Shown piece after piece: positions 10,869 to 20,710 of a stretch of DNA of 64,000 nucleotides. The DNA is from Skeletonema tropicum. Taxonomy: Eukaryota; Bacillariophyta; Thalassiosirophyceae; Thalassiosirales; Thalassiosiraceae. Made by a program: the position numbers and the translations under genes. Positions within the stretch are counted from its first letter, which is position 1. Every line of letters starts with the position of its first letter. Under the pieces are notes generated by a model. The model had not been told where the DNA came from. It ran no database searches and saw only the letters and a list, made by a program, of their open reading frames with translations. Location: positions 2,170,001 to 2,234,000 of the forward strand of contig CM074133.1 in the NCBI GenBank assembly GCA_037178625.1, in the 5' to 3' direction.

Positions 10869-11172
10869 GTCAATAAGCGAAGTTGAAGAGTCAGGAGGAT
10901 GAACGGAACAATCAACTAATGAGGATGACCGAAGCAAGAGAGGTTTTGTTGTGAAATGAAAATAACGACTTTGTACCGTACATAAATACGATGTACGTAT
11001 TATGTGTTGGTATCATTGTGCTTACATAAGAATGAGCAGAGACTCTACGCCGCTACGGCTGAAGCACCTTAAAACAAGATAAGTTGTTTAGAAGTACATC
11101 ATAATATGTTGTAGTCCTCTGTGGATAATACTACTACTGAAAGTCTCAAGGTTTGCGTTGACTTTGACATAA

Positions 11173-11803
11173 TTAGAAACCATTAGACTTGCAAATTGCA
11201 ATCACTTCGTCCAAGCTATCCATGGTTCGCTTCAACGACTTGCTCAATGCTCCAAAATTAGCTTCCTCTTCCTCCAACTCTGCTTTTACAGATCCAAACA
11301 TAATTATTACATCAGCGCCTACGCCGTACCTTCCTAATTGTCCCAATCTCCTTCTTGCTTTCTGCATCCAACTGCTTACTTGCTAGTAATACGCCCGCAT
11401 TCTCTTCATAGTTGTTGATGTTGAGGGAAGGGTCTGACAAGTAATCTTTCATTCCCTCGTAATCCTGTTTGGAGAGGTATTGTGTTGACGCAGTATTGAG
11501 TTCTTGCCGTGCGGCTACGAGTGCTTGGAATGCAGCATCAGGTTTGATGCTTATCTTAGCCTGTGCTACTTGGCTGGCTTGGGCCCATATGATTGGTGAT
11601 ACGATGTATTTGAGGGCTGTTTGACGGTTAATGGTAACGTCGTCTTGATTAATTATTGGACGTGCTCTTGAGATAGTGGTGGCACTACTACTTCTTGTGC
11701 TCGAACGAGTTTTAGCTGCCGAAAATGCTTCCACCTGCTGCAGCTGATCAACCAGAGCCCACAGATACAGCCAGAGCGATACTACTCTTACACATGTGTT
11801 CAT
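11173..11803 (-). CDS. Probable plastid (thylakoid lumen) helical protein, one frameshift
   Basis: The start is the ATG at 11803, which opens a hydrophobic signal peptide ending QQVEAFSAAKTR, an A-F plastid motif. A second hydrophobic stretch (IVSPIIWAQASQVAQA) preceded by charged residues could be a lumen-targeting signal. The mature part is helical: FQALVAARQELNTASTQYL, then YEENAGVLLASKQLDAESKK, then VKAELEEEE. The final helix is KRTMDSLDEVIAICKSNGF. The architecture resembles small PsbQ/Psb31-like four-helix lumen proteins, but I cannot assign it. One extra base at 11329-11330 must be skipped; the corrected product is 209 residues. The plastid assignment is an inference from the targeting region. 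Confidence 0.7.
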
Positions 11804-12117
11804 CGTTCTATTGTTTGTTGATAGTATCGGGGAGACCGCATTGAGTATGTGCTGATGGCAAGCGCGAAGAAAACGCACTTTTGCGTACAAAATCTACCAT
11901 ATTGGTAGAATAATATGTATGTGTGTATTGGTAGAGTATCTTACGCTAGAGTAGTTACTTGCCAGGATTTGAAAGATCCAAATTCAAAAATGCTGCTGAT
12001 GTGATTGATAGTTTGACAGCAACATATTGTCAATGCCAGGTCAATGCCTGGCAGTAGTGAGTAGTAGACAGCATACACATAAAACCATCCTCCCTCAATA
12101 TCAAATGAATCATTAGC

Positions 12118-13174
12118 ATGTTGACAGGACGACTTTACGCTCTTCTTCTTCTCACATTTCAAGTCGACACGGTGGCAGCGTTGCTACAACCACTTAAACG
12201 GGTACATGGACGGAAGCCTCAAGGATTAAGGTCACAAACGCACATCGAAGCGATTACAAAATGGGGAGAAACACTTCGTCCGCTGAAACAAACCAAGCTA
12301 GACTTTTTAGGCACACTTGAGAACCAGTATGAAATAAACAAAACAAACAGAGCTAGTTCCATATTCCTGAGTGATCTTGTTGGAGAAAGTTCACCGGACC
12401 TACTTCGGCGTTTGATGGTTGAAACATTCGAGGATGTTGCCCCAGGCTGCTGGAGAATAGTGTATGCGCAAGAGCTGTCCACATCATTTGGATTTGGATC
12501 TCTACTCAGAGAAGTTCGCGAAGGCTAATGTCGAACTGGGGAATCATGGAGAGATAACATGTGAGAAGATAATACCTGTGTGTTCTTGTTTCAAGTGATC
12601 AAATTATTAGAGAACCCCAAACTCACCATCTCTCTATCAATCATAGGCAATATCAAATGTCACAATCAAACACCGCATCATATAACGATTGAAGGGAGCT
12701 TTGGTGTAGGTATGTTATGATGTGGTTGTGCTGTTCTTTTATGCCAAGTCTTCCGCATCTTACAATGTATATCTCAATCTGCCATTCATAACAGTGTCAA
12801 ACAGTTTGTTAATCAAAGTCAGTAATGTGAAAGTTGAAAGAAGCCAAGAAGGAGATACAGGCGCAAGGGGACGAAGGGCTCTTTCAAGATCTCAAGAAGG
12901 TAGCAGAGGCAGCAGCACCGCAAAGCATTGCACAATCCATTCTTGAAACGCAGTGGAAGTCTCTATTTTCTGGAACTGCTGTAGTGCGAATCAACTTCTT
13001 GGATGATAACCTTGCGGTGTTTGATCTTGACTTGCTCGGGAGAGTGACTGGCAAACAGTAAGTGATCGTTGTTTTAGTAACTTGTGTTCTTGATATTTCT
13101 TAACCTTATCTGCTACTTGTGTCTCCGCCACCTGCCTTAGGATATGTGCAAGAAAAGAGCCAGACTTCTTTTAA
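12118..13174 (+). CDS. PAP/fibrillin-family plastid lipid-associated protein
   Basis: Four exons: 12118-12560, 12647-12709, 12795-13057 and 13141-13174. All introns are GT-AG. Two extra bases are needed, near 12505 and near 12830, giving 266 residues. A hydrophobic N-terminus (LYALLLLTFQVDTVAALL) suggests plastid import. The body is paralogous to the C-terminal half of the dienelactone hydrolase fusion 2 kb away: KLDFLGTLENQYEINKTN, then PGCWRIVYAQE, and a last exon reading ICARKEPDFF. PAP/fibrillins coat plastoglobules and stabilise thylakoid lipids. The short last exon is supported by matching residues in the paralogue. The two genes probably arose by local duplication, one of them joined to a hydrolase. 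Confidence 0.8.
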
Positions 13175-13746
13175 GACGAGCTCTATGGGCAAGCGCTAAT
13201 TGATGCAAAGTATTAAGCAATATAATGCGAAGTTAACCTACCAATTTTGTGACTGTACTATTCTCATGAGTTAAGTTAACACCACATCTAAAGAATACAC
13301 AATATTTTCATGAGAGACTCATAATACAATAATTTGTCTCTCCCATACTATTCCAGGTCATGTTGAGCCTCTCTCTCTCTCTCTCTCTCTCTCTCTAGAA
13401 AGTGCACCTTGCTTGCTTCAACAACCCAGAAATGCTGAGTACGGTGGACAACGAGGGGTCCAATGTCCGGTCCGTCTGACGTCTCTCTTCTCCTTTCTCC
13501 TTTCTCATCACTTTCGCTTCGACGAACTTGAAGATTCGAAGTTCCAGTTGCCGCCGCCCGCCAGCCGCCAGTTGTTCCACATGTCGGAGCGAGTTGTTCG
13601 TACGCACTAACCACTAATCAAATGAAGCACTCTATGGATGGAGACGACAACACTGCGTTGAGTCGTTGCATTGTATTACTAATCAATTGATAGAGATATA
13701 TACGATACATTTGTGGTAGATTTTGTAATATAGGAAGGCCGCCAAC
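13175..13746 (+). other. Intergenic and upstream region of the kinase gene
   Basis: About 570 bases with no convincing gene. It contains a CT dinucleotide run and the presumed 5' UTR of the kinase. Short open frames on both strands here are compositionally biased by the CT tract. Confidence 0.5.
13369..13396. repeat. (CT)14 microsatellite
   Basis: An uninterrupted CT run about 28 bases long, roughly 350 bases upstream of the kinase start codon. It may act as a promoter-associated pyrimidine tract. No function can be shown from sequence. Confidence 0.9.
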
Positions 13747-16064
13747 ATGACAGCAGACACAAAGGCCAGCAACGATCAGAAAATGGTGACACCAACTGAT
13801 AATGCTGTCATTGACGATGACGAGAGGAAAGAAATAAACAACATCAAGGAGATGAAGGAGGTAACAAAAGAATTCCAAAGATCTCTATCCATTTCAAACG
13901 ATGATGGGCTAAACAGTCGCGTAGACTCTTCTCAAAAAGAAAATGAACCATCTGAAAATAATACTCCTTATGAACAATCCAACAAAGCCGACGGGAATAA
14001 GCGACACTTCCTAGCACCAAAAGACTTTGAGCTCCTCAAAGTCATTGGGATGGGTGCATTTGGCAAAGTTCTTCAAGTTAGAAACCGCCATTCTTCCACT
14101 GTGTATGCAATGAAGATCATTTCCAAAAGACTCATCAAACGAAAGATGTCCTATGTAGAGAACATATTGGCAGAGAGGAACATCTTGAGTAAAATTTCGA
14201 ACCACCCATTTATTGTTACAATGCATGCATCCTTTCAGACTAAAGAGAAGTTATTTATCATTATGGACTTTTGCGCTGGGGGTGAGTTGTTCCTCAAACT
14301 TGGCAAAGAGGGCCACTTCCGAGAACGAACGGCTGCGTTCTACTTGGCGGAGATAATTTTGGCACTTGAACATTTGCATAGTGTCAATGTGCTTCACCGT
14401 GATTTGAAGCCAGAGAATATATTGTTAGGGGACTGATGGGCATCTGTGCCTTACTGACTTTGGGTTGGCAAAGGATTTCACTGGTAACGGAGACAATGAA
14501 GATGATTGGGCTAGAACACTGTGTGGTACAATGGAGTACATGGCACCGGAAATGGTTGCCAGGAAATGGTATGGAAAAGGCGCTGATTATTGGTCGCTTG
14601 GATGTATTGCCTATGAAATGATGTCAGGGCAGCCACCATTTGAATCTAAGAAGGGTTCCAAAGATTTATTCCGGAAAATTATGAGTGAAAGAGTTCGTAT
14701 GCCGGATTGCGTTTCGGCATGTGCTTGTAAGCTATTGAAGGGATTATTGAATAGAGATGTCAACAAACGCTTGGGTTCCTCCAAAGGTACTTTCTTGGAA
14801 GTGGGAGGTGTAGGAGCTCTAAAGCAGCAGACGTTTTTCGCTGGACTTGATTGGGGAAAGTTGGAACTAAAGGAAATTGATCCTCCTGAAGACTTTAGCG
14901 TTGACAATGATGAAGATTTGAGACATTTCCACGATGAGTAAGTAAATTTCATGGTGTTGTTTCTTGCTTTCTCTCCTATGAGTCTTTACTCATTTTGTAC
15001 ACATGCATCATTTCAGATTTGTCAATATGACTCTACCTCGAAGTGTGAAAGAAATGAGCAAACTTGACTTTCTTCCGAGACATTGCGAATCAGAGAACTT
15101 TCGAGGGTTCTCCTTCATTGGTGACAACTTTCCCATACCTGAACGAAAACAGTCAGAAGAGGATCACTACTGGAACAACGTCGATGATGATGGTCAGTCC
15201 CTTTCAGAATGCGCATCCAGTGTGTTCGACGACGACATGAACGAGGTACCTCCGCCGGAACCAGAACCAGCGAAGAAGAAACGACCTCCACGAAAGAAGA
15301 AGAAGAAACAGCAAACAATCCCACTAGAGACAACAAATGAAGGAAGTGAAAAGGGAGAAACTGCATCTCAAACTAAGGCAGAGTTTTCCAATGAGAATGC
15401 CCGGGGTCGAAGAATCAAATCCGAACAAGCCTCCCTCGTCCGATACAACAACAAATAGACAGAAGTCTGCTGACATAGTACCAAAGGAAGAGATCAAGTC
15501 CTCTAGATTAGCAACAAATCTACAGTCGCCGAGCCAAAACCGCCACAAGCAAGGCTAGCTGCTTCTAATCCTTCAAAACTTGCAACCCCAGCTCCCAAGT
15601 CGCTCAATCCTTCTGCAAAATCATGGCAAGTGCCCAAGACGCAAGCTCCTCCCTTGTCGCAAGCAGCTCCTTCTGTTCAAAGTTATTCGAAGCCGACGCC
15701 AGCATACACACCGAAGCCAGGTTCATGGGCATCTCTGGCTGTCAAGGGCAAGCCTAGTCAAAACCATAACAGAGTCACTGCGACGCAACAAGCACCAAAA
15801 GCCCCAGTAACGACAATGAATCGCAACCTTGAGCATCAAACCAGCCCTACGAAACCTTCAGCAGACTGGACGACTCACGTTGTTTCGCCTCGTAAACAAA
15901 AGTTGTCTTCGGCTACGAATGCAAAGTTAGTGCCTCCTCCTCCACTGGCTCCTAGTCAAAGTGCATGGCCGTCATTAGGAGATTTCCCTCCTCCACCGGG
16001 AGCGAAGGCTGCTCCAAAGCAGCAGAAGCCTAAACTAGTAGGTGCGTGGGGAAAGGCTAGTTGA
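13747..16064 (+). CDS. AGC-family Ser/Thr protein kinase with a Pro/Ser-rich tail
   Basis: Two exons, 13747-14937 and 15017-16064; 745 residues after three corrections: an extra G in G4 at 14428-14431, an extra base near 15405 and a missing base near 15510. After an acidic leader the kinase domain carries GMGAFGKV, the Lys in VYAMKII, HRDLKPEN, the DFG motif in LTDFGLAKDF and GTMEYMAPEM. The AGC tail follows across the intron (DEFVNMTLPRSV), with a hydrophobic motif FRGFSFIGD whose Ser would be a TORC2/PDK1-type phosphosite. This places it near the S6K/AKT branch. The last 300 residues are Lys-, Gln- and Pro-rich, with SWASLAVKGK and SAWPSLGDFP. Such short W-[AP]SL motifs are typical of RNA- and translation-associated proteins, so a link to translation is possible but inferred. 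Confidence 0.88.
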
Positions 16065-16148
16065 CATAATTTTATTGTAGTTTACGTTTTATGAATGTAT
16101 TGAGATAGACGTTCCCTTCGCATACGCCAGATATTCTCCTGTACAGCT

Positions 16149-16397
16149 ATGGGCTGCACCGGTACTAGTTGTTCAGGTGGTCTATCTAGAGCGCGTTTGC
16201 TAACACCTATCATCCATCAATGCTGCCGGGAAAACGATAAAGATTGTCATCATGAAGTTAGATTGCTTGCATCACCTCTCCTTAATCGAGCAAAATCAAT
16301 GATCCGAAGGGCTGCTCAGGTAGAACAAAAGGTATTCGTATCTCTTCACTTGATAGTAAGAATTAACGAGATTTTCGACGTCATTGCAACCACGTAA
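16149..16397 (+). CDS. Possible small ORF, 82 residues, unknown
   Basis: An open frame beginning MGCTGTSCSGGL, which looks like an N-myristoylation/palmitoylation start. It continues through a Cys- and His-containing stretch and a helical segment (LLNRAKSMIRRAAQVEQK). A sequence resembling a splice donor follows that Lys. Nothing recognisable lies downstream to complete a gene. It may be a first exon, or a chance frame. Confidence 0.2.
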   Translation: MGCTGTSCSGGLSRARLLTPIIHQCCRENDKDCHHEVRLLASPLLNRAKSMIRRAAQVEQKVFVSLHLIVRINEIFDVIATT

Positions 16398-16399
16398 TT

Positions 16400-17160
16400 G
16401 GAGAGATTGTATCTTGTTCAATCACATCTCGTAAATTACTCACCTCCTGTTCAAAGACTTGCATGTGGCATACAATTTCGACTATAAATTATTATGAACT
16501 TGCCACACATTGCTTTGCTCTTTGCTGAAGTGAAGATGATGAAATATGAAAGTTAGTTAATGATCCAGACATCTCAGGTGAATAAGTCACAGTGTTTTAC
16601 AACATTATTCAACTGATGAGTGGTGCTCAGTTAAGCCATGCAATAATTTCTCCACATTTTGCGTGAGAATTAATGAGATATAATCGTCGTCATTGCACCA
16701 GAGAAACAGTGTGTATGTATAACCTGCAGAATCGAAGGAATGAATCTGATTGCGTTGTACGCAAGTACAAGATATTATACCTTTTCCTTACCTATCTAGT
16801 CTAAGTAGGTGAAGTCAAACATTATATTACTGGTCAATGCAAATATGTTGGCGTCTTCTGTCAATTCTCCATATTACCATTCGTTTGAAGTCGAGCTGGG
16901 AGCGTATCTATCATATCGATATTTTGTATGCATCTCACCAAATGAGTGGAGATTGGAGTATGTAGTGAGCAGAGATAAGTAGACGACACGACGGAAGTAT
17001 GAAGGATGTCGGCCCTTCTTGCCTTGATGTGTGGCCGGCATGCAGAAGTGACAAGGGCTTCCAAGTACAACCTTTCGGAATTTGGAATCAGGAATCTCGA
17101 TTCAGCATTGCTGTCCTTGTGATTCGGATTTCAGCTTGTATGGAGATGCTTTGAGTCGCA
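16400..17160. other. Intergenic, no gene seen
   Basis: AT-rich sequence between the kinase region and the hAT-type element. I see no coding potential, RNA gene or repeat. Confidence 0.5.
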
Positions 17161-17442
17161 GGTTGTAGCAAGGGTAAATAAGCAGGGTTGGCGTCGTTTT
17201 GTGAAATTTCAAAATCAATTTACCATCTTGTCAGCTCATCGGTACTCGAATTTAGCGATCTTTCACATATTCCGACGTATCGCTGTTATGATCAGCAGTG
17301 ATCAGAAAGCGGCATCAAATTTTTGTTTAGTAAGAGTGTCGTTACGGCTTTGATCTCCTTATAATTGAGTCTCGCTCCCTTTCATTGAGTCTCGGTTGCC
17401 ATGCGCGAGTTCCGTCATTGAAAGCTCAAATTGAACGCTCAA

Positions 17443-17527
17443 CCATGGTCAGCGTTGCCGCCGATGGAATAGACCAAGTTAATAGCCGTAATATGGGCCG
17501 ATCGGTGGCTGATCGTTACTATGGATT
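17443..17527 (+). repeat. Internal inverted repeat of the hAT-type element, left arm
   Basis: An 85-bp arm that pairs with 17695-17779 on the opposite strand at 79 of 85 positions. With the 167-base loop it would fold into a long hairpin if transcribed. Confidence 0.9.
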
Positions 17528-17694
17528 ACTATGTATGTGTTATCGTGCTTGGATCCACTGGAAACGCTCCTTGGGACGTTCAATAAGCATTGTTCAGTGG
17601 GCGGTGCTCGCCGGACGTGACCGTCTAATATTGCCTCCATACTGCCTTCTCTCAGGGGATTTGGCAGCGGCGAGGGCTTCAACACCAACATAAT

Positions 17695-17779
17695 AATCCA
17701 TAGTAACGATCAGCCACCAATCACCCCATATTACGGCGATTGACTTGGTCTATTCCAGCGGCGGCAACGCTGACCATGG
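17695..17779 (-). repeat. Internal inverted repeat of the hAT-type element, right arm
   Basis: Partner of the 85-bp left arm; six mismatches, no gaps. Confidence 0.9.
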
Positions 17780-18245
17780 ATGCCGTGTGCCGTGCCTTGA
17801 TCGGCGTGGTGCGTTGCTGATCATCATTATCATGTTCGTCCCGGCACTGACTTTCTCATTTGAACTTGCTGACGAGACGGTAACGGTACTCAGCTTTTTT
17901 ACTACGTAAAATTTTGGCGGGAACCGTCGTCGCCAACCCTGCTTATTTACCCTTGGGTTGTAGTATTTACGGCTTACTCATATGTACGATTATGCCTACT
18001 CATGTTTATCTACGGCGAGAAAATCAAAATCCAGCCACGCACTGCATCTTTCTCACTTCAGCTGGCCCACGACCAGAAGCGCGCGAAGATGACGCTGTTC
18101 GCTGGTCGCAGTGAAAGAAATGGTAAAAGTATTGTGTAAATGGCAACGACGAAGAAGATATCGCAGCACATGAAACCGCTCTCCTGGGCTGATAATTCAT
18201 CCAATAGGTGTCTAAATGCATGTGCTGAGCCTATTGATTCAAACA

Positions 18246-19193
18246 ATGAGCAATGGAGTGCCGTCGTCGGTCCTCAAAAATGGAGGTGAGGTGTACAATG
18301 AAGAAGTTGACGACGCATTGGCACTCCTCCCTCAATACCTCCGCGTATACGTCAATCATTACCATGATGATTTTTACATCGCAAAATCGTTTGACCCAAG
18401 ACTGGTTGCTCAACTGATGGTGGAAGGATTCCTCCCTATTGCGGGCAGCAGCCGATATCTGCTGCCAAAACTTCACGTAGAACGCTGCGTTTTACAATTG
18501 AGACCACATTCCAATCTACACATTTCTAAATCAACACGCAAGAAATCAAAGCGATTTCAGCTTAGTATCAATCAAGCATTCGATGACGTAGTCACAGGAT
18601 GTCACCAACAACATGGTATAAACTGGCTTTTCCCTCCGATCGTAGGTGCCTTCCGCACTTTGCAAAAAGAAACAGTTCAATATGGAGACTGTCAGGCACA
18701 ACTTGTAGAGAATGGCTCGTTTCAACCTAGCGATACCATTCCCATGCGATTTTACTCTATAGAAATTTGGAATGCAGAAACTGGAGCTCTTGTTGGTGGA
18801 GAACTTGGGTACTCCGTTGGGGGTATCTACACTAGTTTAACTGGATTTTCTAGAGAAGATGCAGCTGGATCTGTGCAGCTTGCGGCACTAGGGAAACTGT
18901 TATTACAATGTGGATTTTTGCATTGGGATCTTGGCATGGAAATGGAATACAAGAGACAGTTGGGAGCTGAACTGATAGGAAGAACGGACTTTGTGCGTGA
19001 AGTGCATCGGACACGAGTTGAAGATAAATATTTGGTTCTTCGTTGTAATGGGCGTAGAAATGCCAAGGAAATTATCGATTTTGACAGGCCTGATAATGCA
19101 GCTGTCAATAAAAAACCGCGAAGTGGATCAAAGCATGACCGGACAACAAAAGATGGGGGTGCTAAGAAACGACCGCACAAAGATGATAAATGA
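18246..19193 (+). CDS. Leucyl/phenylalanyl-tRNA-protein transferase homologue (Aat family)
   Basis: 315 residues from the ATG at 18246; ten further in-frame residues exist upstream from 18216. The protein has the bacterial L/F-transferase plan: FDPRLVAQLMVEGFLPI near the start, then WLFPPIVGAFRTLQKE. The signature region is IEIWNAETGALVGGELGYSV followed by GGIYTSLTGFSREDAAGS. GFLHWDLGMEMEYKRQLGAE closes the fold. It would transfer Leu or Phe from charged tRNA to N-terminal basic residues, making N-degrons. There is no evident plastid or mitochondrial presequence, so the compartment is unclear. The tail is Lys-rich and hydrophilic. Confidence 0.87.
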   Translation: MSNGVPSSVLKNGGEVYNEEVDDALALLPQYLRVYVNHYHDDFYIAKSFDPRLVAQLMVEGFLPIAGSSRYLLPKLHVERCVLQLRPHSNLHISKSTRKKSKRFQLSINQAFDDVVTGCHQQHGINWLFPPIVGAFRTLQKETVQYGDCQAQLVENGSFQPSDTIPMRFYSIEIWNAETGALVGGELGYSVGGIYTSLTGFSREDAAGSVQLAALGKLLLQCGFLHWDLGMEMEYKRQLGAELIGRTDFVREVHRTRVEDKYLVLRCNGRRNAKEIIDFDRPDNAAVNKKPRSGSKHDRTTKDGGAKKRPHKDDK

Positions 19194-19353
19194 CATACCA
19201 CGAACAGGAGACATACTGAGCAATGTACAAGTCCTGTATCTATAATATATTATAGAATAAATGCATTAGAAAACACGCATCCGAATTAATGCAATGTTGC
19301 TGTTGTTATTCATCAGCAATGAAGAAGATAGAAGCAATAGTGCAAGTGACTAA

Positions 19354-20397
19354 CTACCGGTGACGCCTTAGCCTGGACTGTCCGGCATTTGCATCGATAT
19401 CCTCATCCAAATCTGCTTGCTCGTCCTCATCCAAATCTTGATTCTGCTGTTGTTGTTCCTCAACAATATCATCATCCATTGGTCGTGGAATCTCCAATTC
19501 ATCATCATCCATTGGTCGTGGAATCTCCAATTCATCATCATCCATTGGTCGTGGAATCTCCAATTCATCATCATCCATCTCATTGATCTCACTCTCATTA
19601 TTATTTCTAGCCAATCTAGATGTGCGAAGTCTCCCCCTCCTTGCGCTACTACTTGCCACAGCTGCACGTCCTCTGCCACCACTCTCTCCTTCTTCCAATG
19701 GCGTGGAATACGACGATCCCTTCCCCGACAACTCTCTCTGATTCTTAAATGCATCAGTAATAAACGGTTTGATCTGATGCATCTCCAAAGATCCAATATT
19801 AGTAACATCAATAATACTTTCATACTTGCTCTTCGTCTTTAACGTCTGCGCACTCAACGTATGAACATTTCTTCGAATCTTATCCATCCTTACACGTTGT
19901 ATATCCTCCAACAATAATTTGACCTGATCGGCATTGGGCACTTCCGACTCTCCCCCATCTCCCATTGCACCTGATCCACCGGTGCCACTTCCAGCACGAC
20001 ATGCTGAGAGTATGGCATGAGAAATTTCAGCATGACGAAAGGGTATGTCGGGACTGAAGCTGGCCTCTTTGGGATCACGTTCGAACCGTAGTACCTCTTT
20101 GAGAACCGACACGTCCATCCAGGACGGTGGGATAATTTTAGCCAACTTGCGCCGACGTAGCATTGTGGCCATCCATAGGGGGACTTCGGTATCCATCCCT
20201 GCGCGGAAGGGACCCACTTGGCCTGAGATTAGGCCGATGGTTTCGGGATATGTGAAGGATGGGATAATGGAAATTGTTTCATCTCCGGCTAAAAAGTTCG
20301 AGGCAGCGATGGCGCGGTTGGTGCTGAGAGGGGTATTTCCGAAGAAGGATATTGCTGGGGGGTTGGATGACCCGCCAGTAGCTGCACCGGTAGCCAT
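19354..20397 (-). CDS. PSF2: GINS complex subunit Psf2
   Basis: 347 residues, uninterrupted. The first 200 residues have the Psf2 pattern: an N-terminal segment with FLAGDETISIIPSFTYPETI, then GQVGPFRAGMDTEVPLWMA and RRRKLAKIIPPSWMDV. A helical domain follows, with LLLEDIQRVRMDKIRRNV. Psf2 is one of four GINS subunits in the CMG replicative helicase, acting in the nucleus. The protein is much longer than usual Psf2 (about 185-210 residues). The extra C-terminal 120 residues are low complexity and acidic, with three copies of an 11-residue unit (MDDDELEIPRP) and a basic SRLRRHR end. Confidence 0.88.
   Translation of the reverse strand: MATGAATGGSSNPPAISFFGNTPLSTNRAIAASNFLAGDETISIIPSFTYPETIGLISGQVGPFRAGMDTEVPLWMATMLRRRKLAKIIPPSWMDVSVLKEVLRFERDPKEASFSPDIPFRHAEISHAILSACRAGSGTGGSGAMGDGGESEVPNADQVKLLLEDIQRVRMDKIRRNVHTLSAQTLKTKSKYESIIDVTNIGSLEMHQIKPFITDAFKNQRELSGKGSSYSTPLEEGESGGRGRAAVASSSARRGRLRTSRLARNNNESEINEMDDDELEIPRPMDDDELEIPRPMDDDELEIPRPMDDDIVEEQQQQNQDLDEDEQADLDEDIDANAGQSRLRRHR
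19471..19580. repeat. 33-bp tandem repeat inside the Psf2 gene
   Basis: Three near-identical in-frame 33-bp units plus a partial fourth, coding the acidic MDDDELEIPRP repeat in the C-terminal tail. Confidence 0.92.
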
Positions 20398-20710
20398 GGT
20401 TGTTTTATTGTTTTAATTATTTGTGTCGCTGCAGGCTGCAGGTCGGCAAGCATAGGTACACGCATAAAATCAATGTCATTCAATGTCATTGTCAGCATTT
20501 TTCACGTGATATGTACTCGTGACTGGTGTCGTAGTGTGTACTAATTCCTACATCTATTTCGTGACTTACTTCTACGTAGGAATTCAAAAACACCGCCGCC
20601 ATTCCAAGCCAATCATCTGATGCAAAAACTCAATAGCTGCACTATCAAAGACAAAGAACACTGGTAGCATCTAACTATCACACCACTTTCACAACAAACT
20701 ACCGCCCATC
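20398..20710. other. Divergent promoter region between Psf2 and the Rlp7-like gene
   Basis: The two start codons face away from each other across 313 bases. A short direct duplication (TCAATGTCATT, twice) is present near 20471. No further structure is seen. Confidence 0.45.

Larger units (their letters stand above)
17169..17955. mobile_element. Non-autonomous hAT-type transposon (MITE), 787 bp
   Basis: The ends are a perfect 25-bp terminal inverted repeat starting CAAGGGTAAATAAGC, at 17169-17193 and 17931-17955. They are flanked by an exact 8-bp direct repeat, GGTTGTAG, at 17161-17168 and 17956-17963. An 8-bp target duplication and a CA-rG-type terminus are hallmarks of the hAT superfamily. 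The interior encodes no transposase and is dominated by an 85-bp inverted repeat. The element sits between the kinase and the L/F-transferase gene. The intact duplication suggests a fairly recent insertion. Confidence 0.87.
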
